Positions 7,976 through 19,114 of a stretch of DNA of 64,000 bases are shown here, piece by piece. The position numbers were made by a program, and so were the translations under genes. Below the pieces are notes generated by a model. That model ran no database searches. It was not told the origin of the DNA and worked only from the letters and a program-made list of their open reading frames with translations. Within the stretch, counting starts at the first letter, position 1. Every line of letters starts with the position of its first letter. Source of the DNA: Aldehydirespirator sp965220345 (GTDB taxonomy: Bacteria; Actinomycetota; Acidimicrobiia; Acidimicrobiales; Aldehydirespiratoraceae); NCBI GenBank assembly GCA_965220345.1, contig OZ244822.1, positions 1,488,001 to 1,552,000 on the forward strand, in the 5' to 3' direction.

Positions 7976-10900
7976 ATGAGTTCAAGGCTTGTTACCGCAG
8001 CGCTCACGACGGTGCTGCTAGCAGCGCTGCTTGCTGTTGCGCCTGGTGGCATATCGGTGTTGGCTCCACAACCCGCAGAAGCGCAGAACAATCCTGCGGT
8101 GCAGTTCGGTTCTGCGACTTACTCGGTGGGGGAGGCTTCTGGTAGTCGTAGCGTGAATGTTGTTTTGAACGCGGATTCGGCGCCGTCTGCGAATACTACT
8201 ATCAACTATAATGTGACTGGTACTGCTACGTCTGGGTCTGATTACACTGCATTGTCGGGCACGGTCACGTTAGCTGCGAACGATACGTCTGTGAATATTC
8301 CGGTGACAGCAGTGGATGATAGCACTGATGAGCCTGCTGAAACGATCATTTTGACGCTTGCTAATGGTACGGGTTACACGGTCGGCTCGCGGTCTTCTAC
8401 GACTGTGACGATCACTGATGATGATGCTACGACTGTGACTTTGACGCGTGGGGCGGATTCTGTAGACGAGGGTTCTACGGTTGATTGGACACTGTCGCTG
8501 AATCGGGCGTTGGTGTCTGGTGAGTCGTTGACTGTGCCGTTACGTTGGCGAGGCGTCGCGACTTTTAGAACGGATTATACGGCGGCGTGCCCGGATCCGT
8601 TGCCTTCGGGTGTGACTTGCGCTGGTTTTACTACTGCGAATCCGTCTGTGACGTTTACGGGTGGTGATAGTGCTGTTTCGTCTGTGACGTTGACGCTTTC
8701 TGCTGTGTCTGATAATATTGTTGAAACTAGTGGTGAGACAGTAAGACTCTTGTTCCGTGCTAATCCGTCTGCTACGGGTCTTGGTGGTGGCGCTACTAAA
8801 GGTAGTGATCCTGCAGGTGTGACGACGATTAGGGATGCTCCTGCTGCGACTGATGTGAGCGTGGTTTTGAGTGCTTCTGCGGGTGATGTTGCTGAAGACA
8901 CGGGCACAAAAGATTTTACTGTGACGTTGGGGCGTGAGTTGACTGGTAATGAAACTGTGACAGTACCACTAGTGTTTTCGGGTGCTACGGTTACTACTGA
9001 TTTCACGTTAGCGTTGCAGCCAGCATCACAGACCAGTGTATCGTTGTTGACAGGGTCTCCGCATAGCGCGCAGAATCCTGCGTTGCAGTTGGCGGCGGGT
9101 GCGTCGACGGCGGTTTTGCGTTTCGCACCGGTAGACAACGAGCTGCGTACTCAACCGTATATTACGGTTGGTTACGGGGTTAATGAAGATGGTGTTGATC
9201 GTAGGCCTTCTGGTAGTAATGTGACGATTGAGACTCCGTCGGGTGGCCCGTTCTCGTTTGCGATTACCGATGATGAGACTGGTGATATTGTGGTGCCTGC
9301 TGACTGGATGTTTACTCCATCTGATTCTGAGGTGTCTGCTGGCGAGAATTTCAGATTGATATTCACTACGTCAGGTTCTCGTGACGCGACTTCGACTGAT
9401 ATAGCTGATTATGATCATTTCGTGCGTTTGCATGCAGCGTCTGGGCATGCGAGTCTACGACCGTATGCAGGATTTTTTCGTGTAGTGGGTAGCACGGCTA
9501 CCGTGGATGCGGATGATCATAACGATGCTGACACTACTAATGATGGTACTGGTGAAAAGATTTTCTGGTTGGATGGTGATAAGGTTGCTGATGATTACGC
9601 AGATTTCTGGGATAACAGCTGGGATGATGTAGTGTCTTTCACGACTGAAGCTGGTACAGCGACCGCTGCTAGTGGTAATCCGACATCGTTTTTTACTGGT
9701 ACTGCTAGCGGAGGCGATGCTGACTCCACGCGTCCATTAGGTGCCGATTCGACTGTAGCAGCTGGATCCTTGAGTACTACAGGTACATATCAGACACCGA
9801 TTGTATCCATCATACCGCTACGTTCAACCGATGAACGCCAGTTTTATGGTTTGTCGATGCCGTTTACTGTGGAGACTTCGAGTGTGCCGGTTACGTTGAC
9901 GGTAAACAATAGTGGTGCTGTTACTGAGGGTGGCACACTTACCGTGACAGCCACGCTGGGTGAAGCGCCTTCAGGTAGTAATGTGGTGATCCCGATCGCT
10001 GCCACGCTCGGCACCGCGGCAAACGATGATTTTACGTTGTCTGATAATGGTATGATTACTGTTGATGACGGTTCAACGTCGGGTACTCTGACGTTGACGG
10101 CGACTGATGATAAGGTTGATGAGGGTAGTACTGCTGAGACGCTTTCGTTAACACTTGGGACTTTGCCTGATGGTTACGTTGCTGGTGATCCTGCTAGTGT
10201 TAATATCAGTATCACTGATAATGATACTGCTGGTGTGACGCTTTCTCAGTCGACGCGTACGGTGGCTGAGAAAGCTGGTACGGCTACTTATACGGTGGTT
10301 TTGAATACTAAACCGACGAATAGTGTGACGGTGACGGTTACTTCTGGCACGCCAGGCGCGGCTAAGGTTGATGCTCCTAGCGGTAATACGACACCGAAGG
10401 ATTCTGATACGTTAACGTTCACTACCACGAACTGGGATACGGCGCAGACGGTTACGGTTACCGGCGTGAACGATGATATTGATAATACTGGTGATAAGCG
10501 TGAGTCGATGCTTACTCATGCTGTTACTTCTGATGACACTATATATAATGCGGTACCTAACAAAACAGTGACTGTGACGGTTACTGATGATGATACTGCT
10601 GGTTTGGTTATTACGGAGTCTGGTGATCCTGCGGGTACGTCTGTGTCTGAGGATGGTACTACTACCACGGATTCTTATACGGTGAAGCTGGCTACTAAAC
10701 CGTCTGCGAATGTGACGGTGACGGTTACGTCTGGCACGCCCTCTGCGGCGGTGTTGGATGGTCCTGACTCGGATGCTACGTTTGGGACTACTGAAACGTT
10801 GACGTTCACGACTAGTAACTGGAACTCGCCGCAGACGATTAATGTGCGAGGCGTGAACGATGATATTGATAACTCAGCTAACCGCACGTCGGTGCTTACT

Positions 10901-13900
10901 CATGATATTGCTTCGTCGGGTGATTCTAAATATAATGCGGTAGCTGATAAGATGGTGACTGTGACGGTTACTGATGATGATTCTGCTGCTTTAGTTATTA
11001 TGGAGTCTGGTGATCCTGAGGGTACGTCTGTGTCTGAGGATGGTACTACTACGACTGATAGCTATACGGTGAAGCTGGCTACTAAACCGTCTGCGAATGT
11101 GACGGTGATGGTTACGTCTGGCACGCCCTCTGCGGCGGAGTTGGATGGTCCTGACTCGGGTGCTACGTTTGGGACTACTGAAACGTTGACGTTCACGACC
11201 ACCAACTGGGCTACCGCGCAGACGATTAATGTGCGAGGCGTGAATGATAATATTGATAATCCGGGTGATAAGCGTACTGTGGTTTTTACTCATGATATTG
11301 CTTCGTCGGATGATGCTACATATAATGGGTTGGACGATGTGACGTTGTCTGTGACAGTTACTGATGATGATGCGACACCGTCTGTGATTACTTTGAGTGT
11401 GGATACTGATACTGGTGAGACTGGTGTGCAGAATACTGTTGCTGAGGGGGGTGGCGCTAAGATGGTGCAGGTGACTGCTACGGTGGGGGGTTCTACTCGT
11501 TTCGGGTCTTCTCAAACTGTGATGGTGAGTGTGGGTGCGGGTAGTGATGGTTCTACTTCGGGTACGGATTACACAGCGGTCTCGAGTCAGTCGATTACTA
11601 TTGCTGCGGGTGAGGCTAGTAGTTCGGTGACGTTTACGTTTACTCCTACTGATGATGAGATTGATGAAGATAATGAGTCGGTTTCTTTGTCTGCTTCTCA
11701 TGCTTCGATCTCGATTACTCCTATTTCGTTTAATATTGTTGATGATGATACGGCTGGGGTGACATTTTCTCGTAAGGCGCTTACGGTAAGCGAGAATGCT
11801 GGTAGTAAGGCTTATACGGTGGTGTTGAATACTGAACCAACCGCGACTGTGACGGTCACAATGACATCTGACACGCCAGGCGCGGCGGTGGTTGATGGTT
11901 CTGATGCTGATTCGACTGGGTCAGCCACTGAGACGTTGACGTTCACTACCTCGACCTGGGATACGGCGCAGACGGTTACGGTTATCGGCGTGGACGATAA
12001 TATTAATAACCCGAGTAATATGCGTACTTCGGTGATTACTAACGCGTTTTCTTCGACTGATTCTAAATATAGTGCTTTAAATAATGAGACTGTGGATGTG
12101 ACGGTTAGAGATAATGATAGTCCTCCGAATAGGGTTACTTTGTCGGTGGATACTGATACGTCTACGGATGCTAGCGAGACGAGTGTTGGTGAGGGGGATG
12201 GCGCTAAGACGGTGCGTGTGACTGCTACGGTTGGTGGTGCTACCCGTTTCGGCACAGCGCAGTCTGTGACAGTAAGCGTTGGTGCTAATAGTGATAGCGC
12301 TACTGAGGGCACGGATTACACAACTGTTGAGGATCAGACGATTATTATTGCTGCAGGTGAAGATACTGGCACTACAACGTTTACGTTCACGCCTACTAAT
12401 GATAGTTTGGATGAAGCCGACACTGAAACGGTTAGCGTGTCAGGAACTCTGACAAATGTGACCGTAAACCCAACATCGTTCACGATCACTGATGATGACA
12501 CTGCTGGCGTGACGATTACTCAGTCGGATGGTAACACGACTGTGGGTGAAAATGCTGGCACTGATTCTTATTCGGTGGTGTTGGATAGTCAGCCGACTCA
12601 TAGTGTGACTGTTACGGTTACCTCTGGCACAACTACAGCGGCGCAGGTTGATGGTCCGGGCGGTAATACTACACCGAAGAATTCTGATACGTTAACGTTT
12701 ACTACTACGAATTGGGCTACTGCACAGACGATCACGGTTACCGGCGTGAAGGACAATATTGATAACCCAGCTAACAAGCGTGAATCGGTGATTACTCATG
12801 ATATTTCTTCTTCTGATGCTAAATATAATGCATTGAGCGATGAGACTGTGACTGCTGAGGTTACTGATGATGACGATGCACCGACATCAATTACTTTGAC
12901 TGTGGATACTGATACGTCTGTGAATGGTGTGCAGGGCACTGTTGCTGAGGGTGGCGGCGCGAAGATGGTTCGTGTGACCGCGACGGTGGATGGTACTACT
13001 CGGTTCGGGGCTGCTCAGACTGTGACTGTGATGGTGGGTGCTGCTACTGATAAGGCTACTGAAGGCACCGATTACACAATAGTCGCGGATCAGATGATCA
13101 CTATCGCGGCGGGTGACGATGATGGTAGTGTGACGTTTGCGTTTACGCCTACTAATGATACTTTGGATGAAGCTAATGAAACGGTTAGCGTGGCAGCAAC
13201 ATCGGGGTCTTTGACGGTGACTGGAGTTTCGTTTTCTATTACGGATAATGATGCAACCCCGCCGATTGTGTTGAGTTTGAGTCCTACAACGGTTGAGGAG
13301 GGTGATGGCGCTACAACGGTGACTGTTACTGCGACTGTTGATCATGCCACGATCCGGTTTGATCCAGATCGCACGGTTGTGGTGTCGGTCGCGGGGTCTG
13401 GGGGTTCTAATCTGGTTGGGTTCACGGCTGTTACCGATTTTAATGTGACGATCACGTCTGGTGCAGCGTCGGGTCAGGCTACTTTCACGTTGACTCCAGC
13501 CGCGGATGATATTGACGAAGACACCGAAACGATTACCGTGTCAGGAGTTTCGGCGGGTCCACCAGCAGCGACGGTGTCTTCTGCTTCGTTGATGTTGACT
13601 GATGATGATACTGCTGGTGTAACGATTTCTGAGTCGACGCGTACGGTGGCTGAGGCTGCGGGTACGGCTACTTATACGGTGGTGTTGGATAGCCAGCCGA
13701 CAGCGGATGTGACGGTTACGATGACTTCTGGCACGCCGGGCGCGGCGACGGTGGATGGTTCTGATGCGGGCACGGTCGGGTCAGCATCTGAAACGTTAAC
13801 ATTCACATCTTCTACCTGGGATACAGCGCAGACGGTCACGGTTATTGGTGTCAACAACAATATTGATGACCCTGGCGATCAGCGTACTTCGACTGTTAGT

Positions 13901-16900
13901 CATACTGTTGCGTCTTCTGACACGAAATATAATGCTTTGTCGGGGGTTAAATCGGTGACGGTGACTGTCACTGATGAGGATGGTGCTGGTATAACGATCT
14001 CTGAGTCGACGCGTACGGTGGCTGAGAATGGTGGCACGCAGACTTATACAGTAAAGTTGGATAGCCAGCCGACGCATAATGTGACAGTAACGATTACTTC
14101 TGACACGCCAGCAGCAGCACGGGTTGATGGTCCTGGAGGTAATACGACACCAAAAACTACTGAAACGTTAACGTTCACGACATCGAACTGGGCTACAGCG
14201 CAGACGGTGACGGTTACCGGCATGAACGATAATCTGGATAACGTTGATGATAAGCGCAGCGTGAAACTGACTCATGATGTGTCTTCTACTGATACGAAGT
14301 ATGAGAGCATCGCGGATCGGGATGTGACGGTTACTGTTACTGATGATGATGATACTCCTGAAATAGATTTGAGTCTGGACACGGCATCTGTGGCTGAGGA
14401 TGTTAACACTGCGCCGACTGTGACTGTGACTGCGACTGTTGATGATGCTGCGATCCGTTTTGAGGAAGCGAAAACGGTGCGTGTTACTGTGGCAGGGCTT
14501 GCGGGTAGCGAGTATGTAGATTTCACGATCCCGAGTGCTTTCGATATTATGATTGCTGCTGAGGCTGCGTCTGCTACTGCAACGTTTGTGTTAGCTCCTA
14601 CTGATGATAGAGTGAACGAGCGTGATAACACGCTCACGGTAGCTGGCTCATCAGCAGGGTTAACAGTTAATTCTGCGACGTTGATGTTGACTGATGATGA
14701 AACTGATCCGCTTATAGTGGTGAACAGTCCTAGGGTTTCAACGATTACTGAAGGACAGACAGCCGAGTTTGAGATAGAAATAATTGATACAGGCGGCGGT
14801 TTGAAGAATGCTGCAAGTTCGGCTTTCCCGTTGACTATAAATCTTACTGTCAGTCAAACCGGTAGTTTCGTTGCGTCTAGCAATTTGGGTAATAAGACGG
14901 TTGTTTTGCCTGCTGGACGAACCCGCCTTGTTAAAATCCTCACGGGTGAAAGAGATCCCTATAAGGTTCCTACAGTGGATGACAGTATAGTAGAAGCTAA
15001 CGGCCGTGTTACGTTAGCTTTGCGTCCTGGCACGGACTACACTTTTTCTGGGCTTTCTACTAGGAGTGTTACTGTTAACGATAATGATGTAGGCACAGCG
15101 GTTAATCTTAGTATTGATGATGCGACTGTTACTGAGGATGATAGCACTGGCAGTACTATCACTGTCACAGTAGCGTCGGCTGTTACTGAATCAAGTGGTG
15201 TAGTTATTCCGCTTGTCGTCACGAACGGTACTGCTGCTAACAGTGATTATAGTCTTTCTGCTTTTAGCGTGACGATCACTCAGGGTCAAACCACTGCGAC
15301 TGTTAAGATCACCGCGACCGGTGATAACGCTGATGAACCTCCTGAAACGTTGACTGTAAGACTTGGTAGTAGTTTGCCTGCGAATTATCGGGCTGGTTCT
15401 TCTAATAGTGTTGATGTCACGATCGCGGATAATGATGCTACTACTGTCACGTTGACGCGTGCTGCTGGGGTTACCCTCCTCACTGAAGGCTCCACACTCA
15501 CATACACACTGACATTAGGTCGCAGCCTTGTTGCTGGTGAAGTATTGCCGGTACCGCTCGCTTTCGCTGGTACCGACACCGCTGTGCGCAACACTGATTA
15601 CACGCTCGCCTGCCCGAACACTTTGCCGACCGGCGTGACCTGCAATAATCTTAACACTGCTACAACCCCGACTGTTACTTTCACAGGCGGCACTAACGCT
15701 GCACGAACTGTCACGATTACTCTTATGGCCACAACCGATAGCACAACCGAAGATGCTGGTGAAACAGTCGATATCGGATTAGGTACTTTGAACGCGAATT
15801 CTGGCACTAATCTTGGTGGCGGCGCGACCGGCACCGACAACGCGGCTATGGTAACCATTAATGATCCAGCGCCTGAAGACGTGGAAGTCACGTTAGCTGT
15901 CGCCAACAGCAACGTCACCGAAGGTGGCACTGTTACTCTCACAGTCACACTCGAGTCGGCTGCCACAGACGCTGTGACTATCCCGCTCAGTGATCCCACA
16001 GCCGATTACAGTCTCTCACCAACCACCGGTGCCGCTATTGCTCAGAACGTCTCCTCTGGTACTGTTACATTGACTGCTACAGACGATAGTATTGATGAAC
16101 CTTCTGAAACGGTTACTGTGCGACTCAATAACCTGCCTTCTGGTTACACGGGTGGTGACCCTAGCACGGTTAATGTGACTATCGCTGATAATGATCCGAC
16201 TACCGTCACTTTGACGCGTGATACTGGCGCTACGCTCACTGAAGGTCGCTCACTTGCCTATACGCTGACATTAGGTCGGAGCTTGGTTGATGGTGAAGTA
16301 TTGCCTGTGCCACTAGTTTTTGTGGGTTCAGCAGCTCGTGGCACTGACTACAGATTGGCTTGCGCGTCGGCTACTGGTGTGAATTGCTCGGGTCTTGATA
16401 GCGGCGACGCAACAGTTATGTTCACTGGTAGCAACAATGCAGCTAGAATGGTGACGATTACTCTCACCGCCACAAGCGACGGCGCACCCGAAACTGGTGG
16501 TGAAACAGTCAACATGAATCTTGGTATGCTTACTGCGAGTTCCGGTACTAATCTTGATGGCGGCGCAACCGGCAACGATGACGCGGATTTGGTTACGATC
16601 ATTGATCCAGTGATCCCTAGTGTCACAGTCACACAAACCGGTGGCTCCACTCGGGTCTTCGAAACCGGTCCCATAATCGCCATCACCGATACTTACACGA
16701 TCGTGTTAGACACTGAACCCACAGCCGATGTGATCATCACCGTCACCTCCAGCGACCCTAACGCAGCACGAATCGACGGCCCCGACGAAGCTACCAACCC
16801 CACAGCAACCGAAACACTCACATTCACATCCAGCAACTACAACACAGCCCAAACTATTACTGTTACAGGCAGACGCGACAATACCTACAATGACGGTAGA

Positions 16901-18310
16901 GGACGCCGCCCAACCATCACCCATACTGTTACCGCAGCGTCTGCTAGCGAATACCGTACCGTCGAAATTGATGCCGTAACTGTGCTGGTCATCGACACAG
17001 ACGACCCACCCCCCAGCACCGACCCACCCCCCAGCACCGACCCACCCCCCAGCACCAACCCCACCCCACCCCCAGCAACACCGGCAACACCAGCAACACC
17101 AGCAACACCAGCAACACCGGCAACACCAGCAACACCGGCAACACCAGCTCCGCAGCCTGAACCTGAGCCAGAGCCGGTGTTTGAGGATCTCACTGAAACC
17201 TCTGAAGTGCATCGTGAAGCGGTCACCGAACTCGCGAATGAAGGCGTGTTTGAGCGGGTTGGCTGTCAAAGCGATCAACTGTGCCCGGACCAACCAGTTA
17301 AACGTTGGCAGCTAGCAGTGATTCTGATACGTCAGCTTGAAGGCACCGACACCGAACCCGAAACCGACACCGAAAACACGTTCACCGATGTTGAGGATGT
17401 CTGGTGGTCAACATATGTGCAACGTCTCAGCGAACTCGAACTCACTCGAGGCTGCACTGAGGATAGTTTCTGTCCGGATCAGCAGCTCACCAGAGGTCAA
17501 GCAGCACAGTTCCTAGCTAAAGCGTTTGGTCTGACTACTACTGAAGATCCTGGTTTTGGTGACATCGAGAACAGTCCCCATATCGCGGCGATCAACGCAC
17601 TATATGAAGCAGGTATCACACTAGGCTGCCAAAGCGAACCGCTACTGTTTTGCCCTGACGACAAAATCACGATACAAGAACTAGCAACCCTGCTCGCCCG
17701 CGCCGCTGATGTAGCAGCCGCTGAAGCCGCCAAAACACCTGAGCCTGAGCCGGTGTTTGAGGATCTCGCTGAAATCCCTGAAGTGCATCGCCAGGCGGTC
17801 ACCGAACTCGCTGAAGAAGGCGTGTTCGAACAGATTGGCTGTGAAACCGATCAGCTTTGCGCGGATCAGCCGGTCAAACGCTGGCAGCTAGCAGTAATCA
17901 TCGTACGCCAGCTTGAAGGCACCGAAACCGAACCCGAAACCGACACTGAGCCCACGTTTACCGATGTTGAAGACATCTGGTGGTCAGGCTATGTGCAGCG
18001 TCTCAGCGAACTAGAACTCACTCGAGGCTGCACCGAAGATAGTTTCTGTCCAGATCAGCAACTCACAAGAGGCCAAGCAGCACAATTCCTTGTCAATGCT
18101 TTTGACTTAACCGACACCAGCAACGCAGAATTCAACGATATAGAAGGCAGTCCACACACAGCAGCTATCAACACACTATTCGCAGCAGGCATCACCAACG
18201 GCTGCAGCAGCGAACCCCTACGCTTCTGCCCAGACGACACAATCACACTCCAAGAACTAGCCACCATGATCACCCGCGCTGCTGAGAAACTAAACCAACC
18301 CACCCCATAA
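7976..18310 (+). CDS. Giant Calx-beta repeat surface protein with C-terminal SLH-like modules
   Basis: About 3,440 residues. From ATG 7976 the N-terminus is a clear Sec signal peptide (SSRLVTAALTTVLLAALLAV) with likely cleavage after AEA. GTG 7934 and TTG 7850 are alternative in-frame starts. Most of the chain is tandem Calx-beta-type domains of about 100 residues, each ending in an acidic V-T-D-D-D or I-T-D-N-D calcium-binding-like motif. A separate domain at about residues 440-560 recurs in the protein at 28587-32540. The C-terminus has a Pro/Thr-rich linker then two near-duplicate modules of SLH-like repeats (FTDVED-WW, RGCTEDSFCPDQQLTRGQAA), which probably anchor it to the cell surface. 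Likely an adhesin or cell-envelope protein. The first two thirds use mostly T-ending codons, the last third shifts to C-ending ones. It stands alone. Confidence 0.9.
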   Translation: MSSRLVTAALTTVLLAALLAVAPGGISVLAPQPAEAQNNPAVQFGSATYSVGEASGSRSVNVVLNADSAPSANTTINYNVTGTATSGSDYTALSGTVTLAANDTSVNIPVTAVDDSTDEPAETIILTLANGTGYTVGSRSSTTVTITDDDATTVTLTRGADSVDEGSTVDWTLSLNRALVSGESLTVPLRWRGVATFRTDYTAACPDPLPSGVTCAGFTTANPSVTFTGGDSAVSSVTLTLSAVSDNIVETSGETVRLLFRANPSATGLGGGATKGSDPAGVTTIRDAPAATDVSVVLSASAGDVAEDTGTKDFTVTLGRELTGNETVTVPLVFSGATVTTDFTLALQPASQTSVSLLTGSPHSAQNPALQLAAGASTAVLRFAPVDNELRTQPYITVGYGVNEDGVDRRPSGSNVTIETPSGGPFSFAITDDETGDIVVPADWMFTPSDSEVSAGENFRLIFTTSGSRDATSTDIADYDHFVRLHAASGHASLRPYAGFFRVVGSTATVDADDHNDADTTNDGTGEKIFWLDGDKVADDYADFWDNSWDDVVSFTTEAGTATAASGNPTSFFTGTASGGDADSTRPLGADSTVAAGSLSTTGTYQTPIVSIIPLRSTDERQFYGLSMPFTVETSSVPVTLTVNNSGAVTEGGTLTVTATLGEAPSGSNVVIPIAATLGTAANDDFTLSDNGMITVDDGSTSGTLTLTATDDKVDEGSTAETLSLTLGTLPDGYVAGDPASVNISITDNDTAGVTLSQSTRTVAEKAGTATYTVVLNTKPTNSVTVTVTSGTPGAAKVDAPSGNTTPKDSDTLTFTTTNWDTAQTVTVTGVNDDIDNTGDKRESMLTHAVTSDDTIYNAVPNKTVTVTVTDDDTAGLVITESGDPAGTSVSEDGTTTTDSYTVKLATKPSANVTVTVTSGTPSAAVLDGPDSDATFGTTETLTFTTSNWNSPQTINVRGVNDDIDNSANRTSVLTHDIASSGDSKYNAVADKMVTVTVTDDDSAALVIMESGDPEGTSVSEDGTTTTDSYTVKLATKPSANVTVMVTSGTPSAAELDGPDSGATFGTTETLTFTTTNWATAQTINVRGVNDNIDNPGDKRTVVFTHDIASSDDATYNGLDDVTLSVTVTDDDATPSVITLSVDTDTGETGVQNTVAEGGGAKMVQVTATVGGSTRFGSSQTVMVSVGAGSDGSTSGTDYTAVSSQSITIAAGEASSSVTFTFTPTDDEIDEDNESVSLSASHASISITPISFNIVDDDTAGVTFSRKALTVSENAGSKAYTVVLNTEPTATVTVTMTSDTPGAAVVDGSDADSTGSATETLTFTTSTWDTAQTVTVIGVDDNINNPSNMRTSVITNAFSSTDSKYSALNNETVDVTVRDNDSPPNRVTLSVDTDTSTDASETSVGEGDGAKTVRVTATVGGATRFGTAQSVTVSVGANSDSATEGTDYTTVEDQTIIIAAGEDTGTTTFTFTPTNDSLDEADTETVSVSGTLTNVTVNPTSFTITDDDTAGVTITQSDGNTTVGENAGTDSYSVVLDSQPTHSVTVTVTSGTTTAAQVDGPGGNTTPKNSDTLTFTTTNWATAQTITVTGVKDNIDNPANKRESVITHDISSSDAKYNALSDETVTAEVTDDDDAPTSITLTVDTDTSVNGVQGTVAEGGGAKMVRVTATVDGTTRFGAAQTVTVMVGAATDKATEGTDYTIVADQMITIAAGDDDGSVTFAFTPTNDTLDEANETVSVAATSGSLTVTGVSFSITDNDATPPIVLSLSPTTVEEGDGATTVTVTATVDHATIRFDPDRTVVVSVAGSGGSNLVGFTAVTDFNVTITSGAASGQATFTLTPAADDIDEDTETITVSGVSAGPPAATVSSASLMLTDDDTAGVTISESTRTVAEAAGTATYTVVLDSQPTADVTVTMTSGTPGAATVDGSDAGTVGSASETLTFTSSTWDTAQTVTVIGVNNNIDDPGDQRTSTVSHTVASSDTKYNALSGVKSVTVTVTDEDGAGITISESTRTVAENGGTQTYTVKLDSQPTHNVTVTITSDTPAAARVDGPGGNTTPKTTETLTFTTSNWATAQTVTVTGMNDNLDNVDDKRSVKLTHDVSSTDTKYESIADRDVTVTVTDDDDTPEIDLSLDTASVAEDVNTAPTVTVTATVDDAAIRFEEAKTVRVTVAGLAGSEYVDFTIPSAFDIMIAAEAASATATFVLAPTDDRVNERDNTLTVAGSSAGLTVNSATLMLTDDETDPLIVVNSPRVSTITEGQTAEFEIEIIDTGGGLKNAASSAFPLTINLTVSQTGSFVASSNLGNKTVVLPAGRTRLVKILTGERDPYKVPTVDDSIVEANGRVTLALRPGTDYTFSGLSTRSVTVNDNDVGTAVNLSIDDATVTEDDSTGSTITVTVASAVTESSGVVIPLVVTNGTAANSDYSLSAFSVTITQGQTTATVKITATGDNADEPPETLTVRLGSSLPANYRAGSSNSVDVTIADNDATTVTLTRAAGVTLLTEGSTLTYTLTLGRSLVAGEVLPVPLAFAGTDTAVRNTDYTLACPNTLPTGVTCNNLNTATTPTVTFTGGTNAARTVTITLMATTDSTTEDAGETVDIGLGTLNANSGTNLGGGATGTDNAAMVTINDPAPEDVEVTLAVANSNVTEGGTVTLTVTLESAATDAVTIPLSDPTADYSLSPTTGAAIAQNVSSGTVTLTATDDSIDEPSETVTVRLNNLPSGYTGGDPSTVNVTIADNDPTTVTLTRDTGATLTEGRSLAYTLTLGRSLVDGEVLPVPLVFVGSAARGTDYRLACASATGVNCSGLDSGDATVMFTGSNNAARMVTITLTATSDGAPETGGETVNMNLGMLTASSGTNLDGGATGNDDADLVTIIDPVIPSVTVTQTGGSTRVFETGPIIAITDTYTIVLDTEPTADVIITVTSSDPNAARIDGPDEATNPTATETLTFTSSNYNTAQTITVTGRRDNTYNDGRGRRPTITHTVTAASASEYRTVEIDAVTVLVIDTDDPPPSTDPPPSTDPPPSTNPTPPPATPATPATPATPATPATPATPATPAPQPEPEPEPVFEDLTETSEVHREAVTELANEGVFERVGCQSDQLCPDQPVKRWQLAVILIRQLEGTDTEPETDTENTFTDVEDVWWSTYVQRLSELELTRGCTEDSFCPDQQLTRGQAAQFLAKAFGLTTTEDPGFGDIENSPHIAAINALYEAGITLGCQSEPLLFCPDDKITIQELATLLARAADVAAAEAAKTPEPEPVFEDLAEIPEVHRQAVTELAEEGVFEQIGCETDQLCADQPVKRWQLAVIIVRQLEGTETEPETDTEPTFTDVEDIWWSGYVQRLSELELTRGCTEDSFCPDQQLTRGQAAQFLVNAFDLTDTSNAEFNDIEGSPHTAAINTLFAAGITNGCSSEPLRFCPDDTITLQELATMITRAAEKLNQPTP
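17003..17148 (+). repeat. Coding microsatellites encoding the Pro/Thr linker
   Basis: An 18-bp unit encoding TDPPPS is repeated three times (about 17003-17056), followed by 9-bp units encoding ATP repeated about eight times (about 17074-17148). Both keep the reading frame. They form the linker between the Calx-beta array and the anchoring modules and are likely to vary in copy number. Confidence 0.85.
17159..18300 (+). repeat. Direct duplication of a ~580-bp SLH-like module
   Basis: The segments at about 17159-17735 and 17736-18300 encode two homologous modules beginning EPEPVFEDL, each with three SLH-like repeats and the cysteine pair in GCTEDSFC. Nucleotide identity is high in the first half and lower in the last repeat, indicating an older internal duplication. 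Confidence 0.8.
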
Positions 18311-18437
18311 CCCCCAACCCCATAACCCCCGGGACGACAGTCTCCACAGGGGGATTAGCTCAGTAAGCAGCCTGCTCACCGAGTGACCGTTGCAGCATCA
18401 ACCTGCACCCAAACAGCAAACAAGGCGACTCAATCCG

Positions 18438-18995
18438 TCAAGCTGCTTCAGCCTCATCATGTTCAGTGTTGCCTAGACGAGCCTCACCGTCATGCATGGC
18501 ATCGTCTGGAGATGCTTGGTCGTCGTGTCCGGCATCTTCGTGAGAAGCCTCACCGTCTAGACGGGCACTCAACTCAAGGCGACCCTCAATACGCGCAACC
18601 CGCTCACGAGTGTCAGCAAGACTGCCATCTATCCGATCAAGCCTGCCATCCATCCGGTCAAGCCGCCCACCGAGATCAGCGAACCTTTCGCTGGTTCGTT
18701 TTTCGGAGGCTTTGATCTGTTTGCTGGTTCGTTTTTCAGAATCTGCAATCTGTTTGCTGGTTCGTGCTTCGGAGTCTGTGATCTGTTTGCTGGTTCGTTT
18801 TTCGGAGGCTTCGATCTGCTCGCTGATCTGCTCGCTGGTTCGTTTTTCGGAGGTCGTGAAGCGATTGTCGATGTACTCGCGAATCGAGAGGATGGCTTTG
18901 GTATGGTCACGCATCATCCACAAGATGAAGCCGATAAACGGCGTGAGAAAGCCGATGATGGCAACCGCGAAGCTGATAAACGCTGCTGAGTCCAT
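18438..18995 (-). CDS. Small membrane-anchored coiled-coil repeat protein
   Basis: A 185-residue protein. Residues about 5-28 form one hydrophobic transmembrane helix (SFAVAIIGFLTPFIGFILWM). A long charged segment follows, built from repeats of about 14 residues of the form SEKRTSKQIADSEKRTS, predicted to be a coiled coil. The segment around LGGRLDRMDGRLDRIDGSL resembles the heptads of DUF1640/hemolysin-XhlA-like proteins. The tail is acidic and His/Asp-rich. At the DNA level the repeats are visible as roughly 42-base units at 18670-18850. The gene converges with the giant surface-protein gene. Function unknown; membrane scaffolding is a guess. Confidence 0.75.
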   Translation of the reverse strand: MDSAAFISFAVAIIGFLTPFIGFILWMMRDHTKAILSIREYIDNRFTTSEKRTSEQISEQIEASEKRTSKQITDSEARTSKQIADSEKRTSKQIKASEKRTSERFADLGGRLDRMDGRLDRIDGSLADTRERVARIEGRLELSARLDGEASHEDAGHDDQASPDDAMHDGEARLGNTEHDEAEAA

Positions 18996-19114
18996 GAATT
19001 TGACTATACATCAATCTTCAACACATTGCAACTCGTGTAATCACAATATTTTCTGATGGCCTGCAAGGCTAGTGCTGCTAGCTAAGATCAGCGAAGATCG
19101 GAGTGCGGCTGCGG

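Noticed and set aside
8400..16900. CRISPR-like regular repeats
   Set aside because: The periodicity is that of about 300-base coding repeats of Calx-beta domains in a continuous frame, with no short direct repeats and spacers.
16706..17293. Minus-strand Cys/Gly/Trp-rich frame
   Set aside because: It is the antisense reading of the Pro/Thr repeat linker of the giant surface protein.
18350..18380. tRNA-like start (GGGGGATTAGCTCAGT)
   Set aside because: Resembles the first bases of tRNA-Ala/Ile, but no anticodon arm, T-arm or matching acceptor follows.
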